Assembly (NCBI RefSeq): GCF_043641665.1
Contig: NC_092192.1
Location: forward strand, 72,001-136,000
DNA length: 64,000 nt
Origin: Enoplosus armatus
Lineage: Eukaryota > Chordata > Actinopteri > Centrarchiformes > Enoplosidae
Direction of reading: 5' to 3'
Shown: in pieces, positions 37,001-49,502 of the stretch
How the letters are laid out: each line of letters begins with the position of its first letter
Position numbering within the stretch: position 1 is the stretch's first letter
Program-made: the position numbers and the translations under genes
Notes under the pieces: model-generated
What the model saw: only the letters and a program-made list of their open reading frames with translations
Database searches by the model: none
Told to the model about the DNA's origin: nothing

Positions 37001-38231
37001 CTTAGTCTAAGCAGTGACATTTGTCCATCATGGCAACGTCTTCACACTCAAAGATATTCAGTTAAATTAAAACAGAGGAAAGCACTGAATAATCAAATTG
37101 GAAAGTCTAAGAATATTTTTAATACTTTATATTATTTTTGTTTTTAAAAATGAAATAAACAATTAAATTTCTGCCGATAGACTAATCGATTAAATTAAAT
37201 TAAAACGATAATATTTCTCCGGTCAGACAATTTTAACATCTTATTTCAATACAGTTTTACCTTTTGGAAACATCCATCAGCACCCCAGAGAACACCTTCT
37301 CACCCAGCCGGAAGGATACCACCAGCGCGTCATCGATGACGTGGTCCAGGGAGACCCGAACCTCCGACCCGGGACTCAGATCCTGCACGGAGACCAGCGG
37401 TGGAGCACCGTGACCAGGTTCAGGTCCGAGCTCCGGCCGGGAGGAGTCTTCTCCGGCGGGTTTTTCCTGCTTCATGATGTCCGTCATCAGTCGCCTCTTA
37501 GGGGACCAGCAGGGCGGAGAAATGTCCCGCAGGCCGCGGCCCGGCAGTTCCTCGGTTCCGGCTGAGTTTTTACCGTACCCTGTCTCCGGGTCCAGGCTGT
37601 CCGGGACCGACAGCCTGTTCGCGGTACCGTCCAACATGGCGTCCTCACCAGGGACAGGCCTCAGCTCCGGTTGGAGCAGCGGCGTGTAGCCTCTATCTCG
37701 GCCCGCGGTTTCGGCCCGGTCCGTCGTCTCGTTGGTAGTAGGTTCCGCCGGTTCCGCCAGCGACAGCCCGGCCTCGGTGACGGGCGGGGGAGCCGGGAAA
37801 GAGTGCAGGAAGACGGCGGAGGGCTGCGGGTCCGCCAGGATGCTGCGGTACGCCGCCTGCACCGACACGTTCCCGCCGCCTTCTGGATCCCCCGGTAGTC
37901 CGGGAGAGAACCGGTCCATGCTGATCCGGTCCACCGGGAAGTCCTCTATCAGTTCATCGTTAACGGCGTTGTCAGAGATCGCTTTTCCCGCCGCGGGCTT
38001 CAGCTCCGGCCTGACATGGCGGCGCTCCTCCCCATCCCCACCATCCTCCATCCGGGGGATGACCAGCTCCACAGCCGGGCCGTACTCTCGCGGCCCATCG
38101 GTCTCCAGGGGGGCTCCTGGGGGCCCCAGACCGACCGGGCCTGGTTCTGGCAGGTCCTCGTCGTCCCTCGCCGCGATTATTGTTGTTGTCGGAACAGCCG
38201 CAGCTCCTGGCTCTGCAGCCACGGCCGCCAT
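32101..38231 (-). CDS. pwwp2a: PWWP domain-containing protein 2A
   Basis: Nuclear chromatin reader; in mammals PWWP2A binds H2A.Z nucleosomes, H3K36me3 and DNA, and associates with NuRD subunits. Two coding exons: 37261-38231 (971 nt) and 32101-34003 (1903 nt), giving 957 aa; human is about 755 aa. The start is the ATG at 38229-38231 (MAAVAAEPGA, as in human PWWP2A); the longer open frame upstream uses TTG. Exon 1 ends in GSEVRVSLDHVIDDALVVSF...SGVLMDVSKR and exon 2 opens FGPYGIPITVFPRR, exactly the conserved PWWP2A junction. Also visible: the MNAIKLRPRQVLCDKCKG block, long Ser and Pro/Glu-rich disordered stretches, and a C-terminal PWWP domain (about residues 850-957) with FPWWPARV and VRQEARVSWFGSPTTSFL, ending LTPEVRALLTQFET. 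PWWP2B is the alternative; the N-terminus and C-terminus favour 2A. The 3.3-kb intron holds a CA repeat at its acceptor. Confidence 0.95.
34009..34069. repeat. (CA)n microsatellite at the pwwp2a exon 2 acceptor
   Basis: About 29 CA units. On the gene strand this is a GT repeat ending five bases before TTCAG|G, so the repeat replaces the polypyrimidine tract. Confidence 0.95.
34240..34292 (+). repeat. SINE/LINE-like 3' tail
   Basis: TAAGTTGCTTTGGACAACAA followed by (TGTAA)n resembles the shared 3' end of fish retroposons. Short; in pwwp2a intron 1. Confidence 0.3.
34481..34530. repeat. 20-bp inverted repeat with 10-nt loop
   Basis: Arms 34481-34500 (GACCTCTGTGTATCAGTGTG) and 34511-34530 pair at 19 of 20 positions. 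In pwwp2a intron 1. No seed match to a known miRNA is claimed. Confidence 0.8.
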
Positions 38232-38330
38232 TTTCTTCCGCTGTACTGCTGAGCGGCGGTTCGACCCGCCCTCCCACAACACTGTCAGCTGTGCAGGCGC
38301 ACTGCCATTGGCTTAAGTTCCTGTCACTCG
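37260..38330. promoter_or_regulatory. CpG-rich island over pwwp2a first exon and start
   Basis: The exon 1 region is strikingly rich in CG dinucleotides compared with AT-rich flanks (GCCGGCGG-type words throughout 37430-38290), as expected of a TATA-less housekeeping promoter. Boundaries are estimated by eye. No TATA box is seen upstream of 38231. Confidence 0.5.
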
Positions 38331-38914
38331 AATAAAACGTGGCAGAGCGTCCTCTCTGATTGGATGATTTTGTCAGAGTCGGTAAGGCCGCAGCCAGGGG
38401 ACGTTTATCTTTTCAGAAACAAAAACATCAGGAGCAAAAGATCAATCAAGATCTGATCAATCAATATCCGATCAATAAAACTATTTCTGATCTGGGTTCA
38501 CAGCAGCTTAATTTGAATAAGATAAAACGAACAGACCTTCATCAATTATACAGAATTAATGAGTTAAACATGTGTTAAAACTCCATCCTTATGATCACAA
38601 ACCAATATCTGATCAATACTCCAAAGTATGAGTAAAAACAGCTGCAGGTGTGAGGTTTAATATAAAAGATTAAATTCTAATTCTGGTGATAATCTGTATG
38701 TTTTCATGTGCAGATCCAAACAAACAATTAATTAATCTACTAAAAAATATTGTGAATCAAATACCTGATTGATAAACAATATATTGTACCTAAAGAGGCA
38801 GATCACTAAACTAATCAGATCAATACAGATCAATAAACTGTGAGCTGAAAGATCGGTAAACCTTCACAACAGAAGCATCGTCAATATCAGTTAATTATAA
38901 CTATTGCATAAAAA

Positions 38915-38939
38915 GGGTTAGGGTTAGGGTTAAGGTTAT
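38915..38939. repeat. short interstitial telomeric repeat
   Basis: AGGGTTAGGGTTAGGGTTAA: three perfect GGGTTA units followed by one degenerate unit. It lies just outside the 12-bp minisatellite and upstream of pwwp2a. Confidence 0.85.
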
Positions 38940-39009
38940 ATAATATATATAAATATAATTATGGCGGAGTGGTCATCACCCAATCAGAGAAGGGTATCAA
39001 ACAGACACT

Positions 39010-40130
39010 GAACGACATACTGAGTTACGCAATGAGTTTCACACTGACCTACACACTGAACTACACAATGAGTTACACACTGAACTACACACTGAACTAC
39101 ACACTGAGTTACACACTGAACTACACAATGAGTTACACACTGAACTACACACTGAACTAAACACTGAGTTACACACTGAACTAAACACTGAACTACACAC
39201 TGAGTTACACACTGAACTACACACTGAACTACACACTGAGTTACACACTGAGTTACACACTGAACTACACAATGAGTTACACACTGAACTAAACACTGAA
39301 CGACACACTGAGTTACATACTGAACTACACAAGGAGTTACACACTGAACTAAACACTGAACTACACAATGAGTTACACACTGAACTAAACACTGAACTAC
39401 ACACTGAACTACACAATGAGTTACACACTGAACTACACAAGGAGTTACACACTGAACTACACACTGAACTACACGTTGAACTACACGCTGAACTACACAC
39501 TGAACTACACACTGAGTTACACACTGAATTATACACTGAACTACACACTGAACTACAATGAGTTACACACTGAACTACACACTGAGTTACACACTGAACT
39601 ACACACTGAATTACACACTGAGTTACACACTGAACTACACAATGACTTGCACACTGAACTACAAACTGAACTACACACTGACTTACACACTGAACTACAC
39701 ACTGACTTACACACTGAACTACACATTGAACTACACAATGAGTTACACACTGAACTACACATTGAACTACACAATGAGTTACACACTGAACTACAAACTG
39801 AACTACACACTGACTTACACACTGAACTATACACTGACTTACACACTGAACTACACACTGAGTTACACGCTGAATTACACAATGAGTTACACACTGAACT
39901 ACAAACTGAACTACACACTGACTTACACACTGAACTATACACTGACTTACACACTGAACTACACACTGAGTTACACGCTGAATTACACAATGAGTTACAT
40001 GCTGAACCACACACTGAGTTACACGCTGAGTTACACACTGAACTACACACTGAGTTACACACTGAACTATACACTGAACTACACACTTAGTTACACACTG
40101 AGTTACACACTGAACTACACACTGAACACA
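39010..40130. repeat. 12-bp minisatellite (TACACACTGAAC / TACACACTGAGT)
   Basis: About 1.1 kb and roughly 90 copies. Variants TGAAC, TGAGT, TGACT and AATGAG alternate. The 12-bp period is a multiple of three, so long artefact ORFs run on both strands (YTLN repeats on +, VCSS/VTQC repeats on -). Confidence 0.95.
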
Positions 40131-40139
40131 TGTCTGATT

Positions 40140-41690
40140 TGAATACTTTTAATAGAAAAATCTGAAGTGGTTCAGTAAATATTAATATTTAATATTCCTA
40201 TTATTAATACTGTAATATTTCACAGTAAAATGTTTAAAACATGTCTAAAAGCCTTGATATCAAACATTTATGTTGACATGAAATATTAATATTAATTAAC
40301 ATTTTGAACGTAATTTCGACTCTTTTTTCTTCATGTTTAATATTAACGAGTCACGTGTGTGTGCGTGCGTGTGTATGTGTGTGTTCAGACGTCTCGACAT
40401 CTAAAACCATCATTTTATTTCACATGTTGAATAAAACAAACAGAAAACACTTCATGCTTGTGTTTGTGGTGACACCCTCTGGCTGAACCTTTGTATTACA
40501 GTTGGTGGTACAAGTAGTCTCACTGCTGCCGTTATCAATATTTTATTGCACAGATTTTACCACCATCTGTCGTTTAAACTTGCGCATGTGTACGCCTAGT
40601 GCGGTGGGTCTGCGGGGGTTCTCCAGCTCTGCAGGTCGATGAATCCGATTTGACATTTGACTCCGTCCACATTGAGCAGCTCCGGTTTTTGTTTTGGACG
40701 ATCTCAGGTCAAATGGGAAAAAACGTAAACAAAAGCACACATTGAATACAAAGGAAGTTACATCTTAAAGTAATAATCTGGAAGATTTTCATTAAAATAA
40801 CTTTCTGACGCGTTTCCATCACCCAGCTGTGGTTGATCCGCCAGAGAGGGTAGGCGGAGCTAACGCAATAGACTCGCTCTTCAACCAACCAAACAAAAAA
40901 AGATCGAAGACTACAGACGATGAAACTTCTAAAACAAGTGCAAATCTAGTCTCTACATTCCCATAATCATGTAGCAGGAACACACCAGTGAGATCGTGGC
41001 TTACAAAGCATTTAACCTTTAAATTACTGTCAATAAGATAATGATCAGTTTGCACTGATAAGGCCAACTGTCCTACTTCTGATCGCTGAATTACCAATTA
41101 TTGTGAAACCCACATATGTCATATATCATATCCAAGTCTTTCTCTTGTCCTAGCCTTACACAGCGCTGCAACCTTGCCAAAACAGAGTAGTTAACGCTTC
41201 ATTATGACCCCATTCCCCTGGGCCCACGGACACTGATTGTGTTTAACATTAACATTGGCCATGCGAGTTTACAGTTCATGCCTTTACTATTCATGCCTCA
41301 CACACAATAATTCTCTGTACCTGAACTAAATCATCTAATGTGTACTCAACTACCACAGCTAACTTTAAGAAACTAAGTTGGCAAACTATAGGTAACGCCA
41401 GTAATGTTAAGTAAGCATGCAAAGCGCAGCACACTCAAATAAAGATGCTCCACTTTGTGTTTCACCTCCTGGTTGAAGCCAGGCTGCTGTCCTTCTCCTT
41501 GTTGTATGGATGCAGATGCTAGGTAGACTTCCTTTAGTCTTCTTCCAGTACTGACTGTAGGTCCGTCTGCTCATGTGCCACCACCTGCTGGTGCAGCTGG
41601 TAACTGCACCTCACATTCCCGGATTTTTTTCTACAGATCTGCTGCGGTACGAATTGGACAAAAATCCACAAACAAATGGGTGGGAAGTCA
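40140..41690. other. intergenic between pwwp2a and the SLC22 gene, no gene seen
   Basis: Mostly unremarkable sequence. A short purine/pyrimidine alternating tract lies at 40355-40385. No coding exon or clear element recognised. Confidence 0.45.
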
Positions 41691-41723
41691 CAAATGTCAT
41701 GTGCCTCACAAACTGACAGGAAG

Positions 41724-41992
41724 CAATCCACAAATGTCTAAAACATGTTTCACATGTACAAATGGATCCGCAAATGCCTAAATATGACTTTACATGTATT
41801 TTTGTGGTGAAACTATGTACATTTGTAAAACCTGTATCATTTTTATTCGAAATGAAACTACATGTTTACAGAATAAGTTATGCGTATTTTCAAATCCCTC
41901 TGTGTTTTTGTGGATGTGACTTAACACAACACAAAAATACATGTTTGTACATAGTGAGATACTTGTGGATCATGGTACACATTTGTGGATTG
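41724..41992. mobile_element. foldback / palindromic MITE-like element
   Basis: Nested inverted repeats: outer CAATCCACAAATGT (41724-41737) with its exact complement at 41979-41992, inner ACATGTATTTTTGTG (41792-41806) with its exact complement at 41930-41944. The two pairs are nearly concentric, so the whole 270 bp could fold on itself. CCACAAATG words also extend outside. Confidence 0.6.
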
Positions 41993-41999
41993 TCTTCTA

Positions 42000-43716
42000 T
42001 GGGTTACAACTATTAAAGCCAACTGACTAATGTCACACAGTTTGGAGCTCTGGGAGGTGAGTGTGGATGTATTATCGATTATGTATTACGAAAGTGAGGT
42101 CCAAAACCACATTTGCAATTACCACTTATCTCAATAGGTGCCTCCAAAGAAACGAAACGGAGCTCTTCAGTATGCAGTGGTATATTTTTACCTGACCACC
42201 AACATCCTTTTGCTAACAAAAAGGAATCGTCATCTAGATTGACAGTTATCTAATCGATTTGACCTTTGATTCTGTGTTGCTTGTGTTTGCTCACTGTGAT
42301 GTATTCTGGCTCTGAATGTATAGCGTTGATGCCAATGGCCATTACCTGCCCACAGGCAAGACAGCCTTATTTATATTGAACTTTTCAAACACAGAGGCAA
42401 CTCAAAGTGCTTTACATAAGCAGACGAAGAAAAGCATTAAAATGACAAAACAATAAGCAAGAAAAAACATTGAATAAAATGAAAATAAAAAATATAGTAA
42501 AGTAAAAATTAAATAAAATCTATTAACTATAAAATAACTTTACATATACATAGTTCAGCATCACACTTACTCTTGTAGTTCACTGTTTAGATCAATAATA
42601 TAATCAGTTCATGAACTCATTAGTGATTTTAACCCGTTTTTAACCATACAAACATCACAGAGCCACAATAAAGAGAAGCCTTGAGATGTACTTGAGTATT
42701 TGTATTTCATGCTACTTTATACTTGTACTCCACTAGATTTCAGAAGGAAATACTGCAGTTTTTACTGTACTACATTTATCTGATAACTTTACTACTAGTT
42801 ACTCTCAAATCATATACTAAATGTAATCAACTAATAAATGATGATGTAACATTATATATGAAACCCAGCGGAATTTAAAGTTGTGAAAGTTACGAGCTGC
42901 AATATTAATGATGAACACATCCATTATTATAATATATAATTTAATTTAATCTGAAATGAGCCATTCTGCGTATTGAGAGTATTTCTACATTGTATTAGCC
43001 TATTTTTACTTTTACTAAGTGAAAGAGTACTATATAGTGGAGATTGTTTGGCACCAACACACCTGGTCATGTGACTCAGGTCATGTGACTGTACCTGGTT
43101 CAGTTATGACAGACAAATGATGTCTGATGTCACATATTTATTGTTGTTATTTGGCGTCAGTTCAGTTCTTATCCTCTGAAACAAAGACAACAACAATAAT
43201 CTGATATTAATCACAGTTTTATTAGTGTGTTACAGTTATTGATTATTGATTTATTTTCATGAATGACAGAAACTGTTTAAAATGTGTCTCTGCACATTAT
43301 AACCCATCACATGGCTTCATTTACATCAATACATCTATGGTCAAACAAGTTTATTGATTTGAACTTAATTCAAATATATTTAAATGTTATAAATTGTGCC
43401 ATTGTCAATTGTAAAACTTAAACACTGAATCATTCTTTGATTTTCATTGGTTCATTTTTTGTCATTAATGACTCCAGCCATCTGATTAGTTGAGTTTCAG
43501 TTTAGCTGTCATTGGCTCTGACTGGCATCTTCTGATTGGTCAGAGGGCATTAAGTCCGCTCCCTTCTGCTTCCTTCAGCTCTTTTAAGGCCAGGCTTTCT
43601 GTTGAGACCACGCCCCCACACTCAGACACCCCGCCTTCTTTCAAGGACACTCCCTCTTGTTGTTGGGCGGCTGGGCGTACTCCAGACCTTCACACAGGCA
43701 GTTTCAGTTATTGATA
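42000..43716. other. intergenic, with possible LINE tail
   Basis: No gene seen. At about 42364-42430 the minus strand reads TGTAAAGCACTTTGAGTTGC, a word typical of fish retroposon 3' ends. The stretch 43490-43720, downstream of the SLC22 gene, has a minus frame that could be an alternative terminal exon (see findings). Confidence 0.4.
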
Positions 43717-43722
43717 TTTATT
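43717..43722 (-). terminator. candidate polyadenylation signal of the SLC22 gene
   Basis: AATAAA on the minus strand about 350 bp past the stop codon at 44070-44072. Confidence 0.4.
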
Positions 43723-43804
43723 TATCTATTACGTATTGATTTAGTTGGTGATAACCAAGACCAGCAGTGTCACTAGCTATGCAGCTTGTTAGCATTAGCA
43801 CCAG

Positions 43805-44060
43805 TAGGAATGCTAATGAATGCTGCTGATGAAGGCAACACTGCTAATGAAGCTACTGCTGCTAATAAAGCTAACACAGCTAATGAAGCTAACACATCTA
43901 ATGAAACTAAAGCTGCTAATGAAGCTAACAAATCTAATGAAACTAAAGCTGCAAGTTGTTAGAGCACAATTTAGTGTGAGTCTAGCATTATTTCAGTGGG
44001 GAATGCCAATGAAGCTAATGTAGCAAATGAAGCCAGTACTGCTAATGAGGCTAAATATTA
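43805..44060. repeat. GCTAATGAAGCTAAC-type degenerate minisatellite
   Basis: Imperfect 9-15 bp units built on GCTAATGAAGCTAA, in the presumed 3' UTR of the SLC22 gene. They give a leucine/lysine-rich artefact ORF. Confidence 0.8.
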
Positions 44061-44069
44061 GCTGTTAGC

Positions 44070-47000
44070 CTACCATTTCTCTTCCACATCCTCGATGGTG
44101 TCAGGGAGTGGCATGTTCAGTGTCTCCGGCAGGAAGCAGGCAAAGCAGCCGGCCAACACCGCCGCCCCCCCATACACCACACTGGGCAGAGCAGGGAGTA
44201 CCTGGGAAATGTAGTCCATCAGTACTGTTAGCATTAGCTAACATACTTGCTGTTGTCTGTACAACTACAGAGAGAATCAGCTGAGTTTGTTCAGAAAGAA
44301 AGTTAAAGAGCTGGTCATGATGTGAGACAAACAAGCAGACAGGCAGACAGACAGACAGACAGACAGGAAGGAAGACAAAGAGGCAGAGACAGACAGACAT
44401 ACAGACAGACAGGCAGGCAGACAGACAGACAGGCAGGAAGACAAACAGGCACAGACAGACAGACAGACAGACAGACAGGCTGAGAAACAGAGGCAGACAG
44501 ACAGGCAGGCAGACAGACAGACAGGAAGACAAACAGGCAGACAGACAGACAGACAGGCTGAGAAACAGAGGCAGATAGACAGACAATAAGACAGACTAGC
44601 AGAAGAAGATGAATCACACATTAAATATGTATTAAAGGGTAGATGGGAGCTGCGGCTCTGGACTGCAGGAAATATTAAACATTTCTCTCCTCAACCTCTA
44701 CGGCTGCTGCTGGACCTCAGTAGAAGATTTGACCCGACAGCAGCTCTGTATACATATCAGGGAGTATACAGTTCCCTGTGTATATCAGGATGTACTGTAT
44801 ATGGGGCCCTGTATATGTATCAGGGAGTATGAATGTTTTACTCACTTTTTATTTTATCTGCATCATTGCATTTAGATTGATGACATGGATTATATGAATA
44901 AAGAATATAAAAAAACAAATTACTAAATAATTAATTAACTTAATATTTTGATTTGTTAACAAGGTTTGGATTGGTGATGTCACCTCGTCCAAGATGAGGA
45001 CGGCAGGGGCTGCCATGCTGCCGACTCTCGCCATGGTGGAGACGAAGCCCATTCCCGTCTGCCTGAAAATACAACACACACACATCATGTGACTGATACA
45101 CTCATAGATTGATAGATTATCAGATTTAATATCATGTTGTTACTATAGAGACACTGAGTGAAGTGTTTTTCACATCATTGGTTTGAATTCTTATGTATTT
45201 CCATCTTAAAAGTAAAAAAAAAAATAGCTTGTCTTCATCCATTAAATGACGGTAAGTAATTATTACCTTATTAAATTATTTTAAAAAATATATCATGATT
45301 AATAAATTATTCTCTGGGGTCTCATTCTCAAAAGAGACCTTCAATACAGAGACAAAAACAATCACATAAATGAAAAACATCAGATGATGCCACAGGACTG
45401 AGACTTATTCGGATAATAAATTATTTCTGATGATGCTCTGCTCTCATATTAATATTCTTATTAATAGACTCCAGTACTGGGTGGGTTTACCTGGGATGGC
45501 CCTTAAGTGGTTTACCTCCTACTTGTCAAACCACAACTGTTGGTCTCTGTAATAATATTATAAGGAGATCTGCTCTATTTTTATCTAAAGGAATTTGAAT
45601 AACCTGTTATATACTGCTTCTAAAAATGTATCTTTTGAAACCATTTTTATAACCTTATCTCAATTTGGCTAAATGTGTCTGCACGTCTTTTTTCTTTTTC
45701 TTTTTTCATTTTGTTCCTGTAAAGCACTTTTGATAATTGCTACAGCAATAAATGTCTTAAAATAGTGTTTCTACAAATGCTCTTAAATTTCTCCACCTGA
45801 AAATATCCCATCAGGAAAGTTTCAGGCCGAAGAGATGAATATATCAGTCTTTGTGTTGCTGGATAAAATAAGTTATTTGGTTTTAACTTCATTTATTTCA
45901 GACCCACTTTCACTGCTGCAGAAATGTTACATGATTAAAATATGTGTGATCTCTGTCACACAGAACAGCATACATTAGTAAGTTAAACTGCAGGTTTAAA
46001 ATTCATCATCACACATTTGTGGTCTATTGGCTTTAATCCACAAAAGTAGACCAACATTTACTCTTAAATCCAACAGAACATGTGTGTATATGTACTATAT
46101 GTCTATGTATATACACATTTATATGTATATACAGTATGTACAGTATATATGTATGTGTATATATGTACTTTCATAGAATGAAAAGCCGAACAGGCCCTTG
46201 CACCTTCCTGCTCATCGGGGGTGCTGGCGGGATGCCGATCGATGCGGCTCTGCATTTCTGTGACTGTTGGACACTGCTTGCATGAGTTAGATGTTATTTC
46301 CTGCATGGAGTGCGTGGCAGTGGACATCTGTTGATCTGATGAATTCTCGAGAAGGAATTCCTTAAAGTACAGAGCCTGTAAATGGCAAGAACTGCCCTAA
46401 AAGTGTCCAGTAAATTCAAAATGGCTGACTTGGCCGCCACGCCACAGCAACATCGTTCCACAAAAACATTTAACAATTCAAAATGGCTGACTTCCTGTTG
46501 GGTTTAGGGCATGGCTCCTTTTTTTAAGTCTCAGCATTATACACGTGCCTACCAAATTTGGTACATCTAGGTGAAACCGCAAGGGCACCTTCGTTATACA
46601 GTATATGTTCTCATATCAGATGTACATTTTCACTACAGTTTTCTGAGTTTTCGAGCACATCTCAAAAATTTGATTGAAGTGGAGGAAAAAAAAATCCGAG
46701 CAATTCACAGGACTTTCCTGCACGGGCCCTAATAAATAAGATTGTAGCACACTGTGAAGTGAAGTCTCTATTAAATAAAGTTAGTTTGCAGGATTTAAGA
46801 TGATCAACAACAACAAATGTTAACTATAAACTTTTCTCTTTATATTAACAAAGAATAGACATCAGTGCTTTTGGCCTAAAATCATTTAAAGGAGAACTTT
46901 GCCGATTTTCAAACAGCTTTGTATCATTTCTTTATATCATCAGTATATGCAAATGAACAATGTTGAGCTTCCCTCCATGTTGCCTGCACCGAGCTCTCTC

Positions 47001-47735
47001 CACTGAGAGTTCACAGTTCAAACTAGAGATTGTACTTGTTACAGCATTGTTTGAAGCTACGGACGGTCAAAACAAAACATCTCTTCACTTATAAACTCGC
47101 TGACAGCAAAAATGGCATCCCAAAATTTGTGTGCATACGATGTTATGGACGAGGAAACACTTTACAGTGTTTTGGCTGACTCAGATATTCAGGCCGAGGC
47201 TGCCGGCGGAGACCAACCTGAGCTGTCAAGAGCAAACAGTGACTGGTGGTGCCTTCACTCAACAACAGAAACTGAATCATTCTGCAGCATTGAAGTTCAT
47301 CGTGAGCAGTTTTTGTTGCAGGATGCTGTTGCCGACGACAACCCAGAGAGCCTGTGTGTGCGTTACTATGCATGAAAGTTTAACTCACTGAGAGACAGAG
47401 GTGTGATGCAGACCTTCAGCATCCCGAGATAAACTGGAAAAGACAACCAAGACCAGCAGGGCTGAGAGGCCAGATGACCACTGAGTGAGAATCTTTGTCA
47501 CCCAACGTATGTTTTGGCCAACAAAGTAAAGCTATTGGGTAGCATGCTCCTCCCACAAGCTGGAGCGATATTTAGACGTATGTTGTAATATTGAGAGACA
47601 TGGTGTGAACGTTGAGCCTCATTTGAAGCAAACTAAATAACAAGCGTTGGTTGAATGTAGATAACTGGAACTTTATGCTGCAGCACTAGCGTTAGATTTG
47701 TTGTTGTATGGAAGTCCGTTCTGCTACTCGCCAGG

Positions 47736-47776
<41 letters not shown>

Positions 47777-49461
47777 GCTGTATGCAGGCAAGGCTCCAGG
47801 AGCAGGAGAATTCTGATTACATTTACCATCAACAGTGAGTGGACATCCACATACCACAACATGCCAAATGTTCCCTTTACCTGAAGAGTTCCAGATTTTT
47901 AGAAATTGTATGTATATGTAAATGCAGTCTCCCCTGACATATCTTGCTCGAGGGCAGAGTTCCTGTTCCTGTTGTTGGGATTGGAACTAGCACTCTTACC
48001 TGATGATGGTGGGGTAGAGCTCTCCAGTGTACAGGTAGACGGTGGTGAAGGAGGCCGAGGTGAAACCTTTACCGAGACACGCCAATGTGGTCCTGATGGT
48101 CTGCATGTCTGGGGGGGGGTTATGACGGTTGGTTTTTAGATGTTTAGGACCAGAAAAGAAAATGCTGCAGCAGGTGTTTGAAGTGGTTAACTTTGAAAGA
48201 CAACAGCTCACTAAACAGTCAGCTCCTGGACTGAAACTCCAGGTGCAGTTCAGAGGTGTGAGTTCAGGCTTTCACCGGAGCTACAAATGTTAAACATGGT
48301 GAGGGTCCTTATAAGTATAGAAGTGCGAACATGTGTGTGTATTAGTATATATCATTGTGTATTAGTATGTATTATTGTGTATTAGTGTGTGTATTAGTAT
48401 GTATTATTGTGTATTAGTGTGCGTTATTGTGTATTAGTGTGTATCAGACTGTGTGTGTGTTTGTTACCTGTGTGTGTATTAGTGTGTATCAGAGTGTGTG
48501 TGAGGGTTTGTTACCTGTATGTGTATTAGTGTGTATTATTGTTTATTAATGTGTATTAGTGTGTGTGTCAGTGTGTATCAGAGTGTGTGTGTGTTTGTTA
48601 CCTGTGTGCGTATTAGTGTGTACCAGTGTGTATCAGAGTGGGTGAGGGTTTGTTACCTGTGTGTGTATTAGTGTGTATCAGTGTGTATCAGAGTGTATGT
48701 GAGGGTTTGTTACCTGTGTGTGTATTAGTGTGTACCAGTGTGTATCAGAGTGTGTGTGAGGGTTTGTTACCTGTGTGTGTATTAGTGTGTATCAGTGTGT
48801 ATCAGAGTGGGTGAGGGTTTGTTACGTGTGTGTGTGTACTAGTGTGTATCAGTGTGTATCAGAGTGTATGTGAGGGTTTATTACCTGTGTGTGTATTAGT
48901 ATGTATTATTGTTTATTAATGTGTATTAGCGTGAATCAGTGTGTATCAGAGTGTGTGTGAGGGTTTGTTACCTGTGTGTGTATTAGTGTGTATTATTGTT
49001 TATTAACGTGTATTAGTGTGTATCAGTGTGTATCAGAATGTGTGAGGGTTTGTTACCTGTGTGTGTATTAGTATGTCTTATTGTTTATTAATGTGTATTA
49101 GTGTGTATCAGTGTGTATCAGAGTGTGTGTGTGTTTGTTACCTGTGTGTGTATTAGTATGTCTTATTGTTTATTAATGTGTATTAGTGTGTATCAGTGTG
49201 TATCAGAGTGTGTGTGTGTGTTTGTTACCTGTGTGTGTATTAGTGTGTATCAGTGTGTATCAGAGTGTGTGAGGGTTTGTTACCTGTGTGTGTATTACTG
49301 TGTATTATTGTGTGTTATTGTGTATTAGTGTGTGTCAGACTGTGTGTCTGTTTGTTTCCTGTGTATAAGTGTGTATCAGAGTGTGTGTGAGTTTGTTAAC
49401 TGTGTGTGTATTAGTGTGTATTATTGTTTATTAATGTGTATTAGTGTGTATCAGTGTGTAT

Positions 49462-49502
<41 letters not shown>

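Noticed and set aside
39039..40142. Long ORFs of up to 323 codons on both strands
   Set aside because: Produced by the 12-bp minisatellite: a period divisible by three leaves frames open on both strands. No start context or domain.
44101..44621. Cys/Leu/Ser-rich minus ORFs
   Set aside because: GACA microsatellite frames beside the true terminal SLC22 exon.
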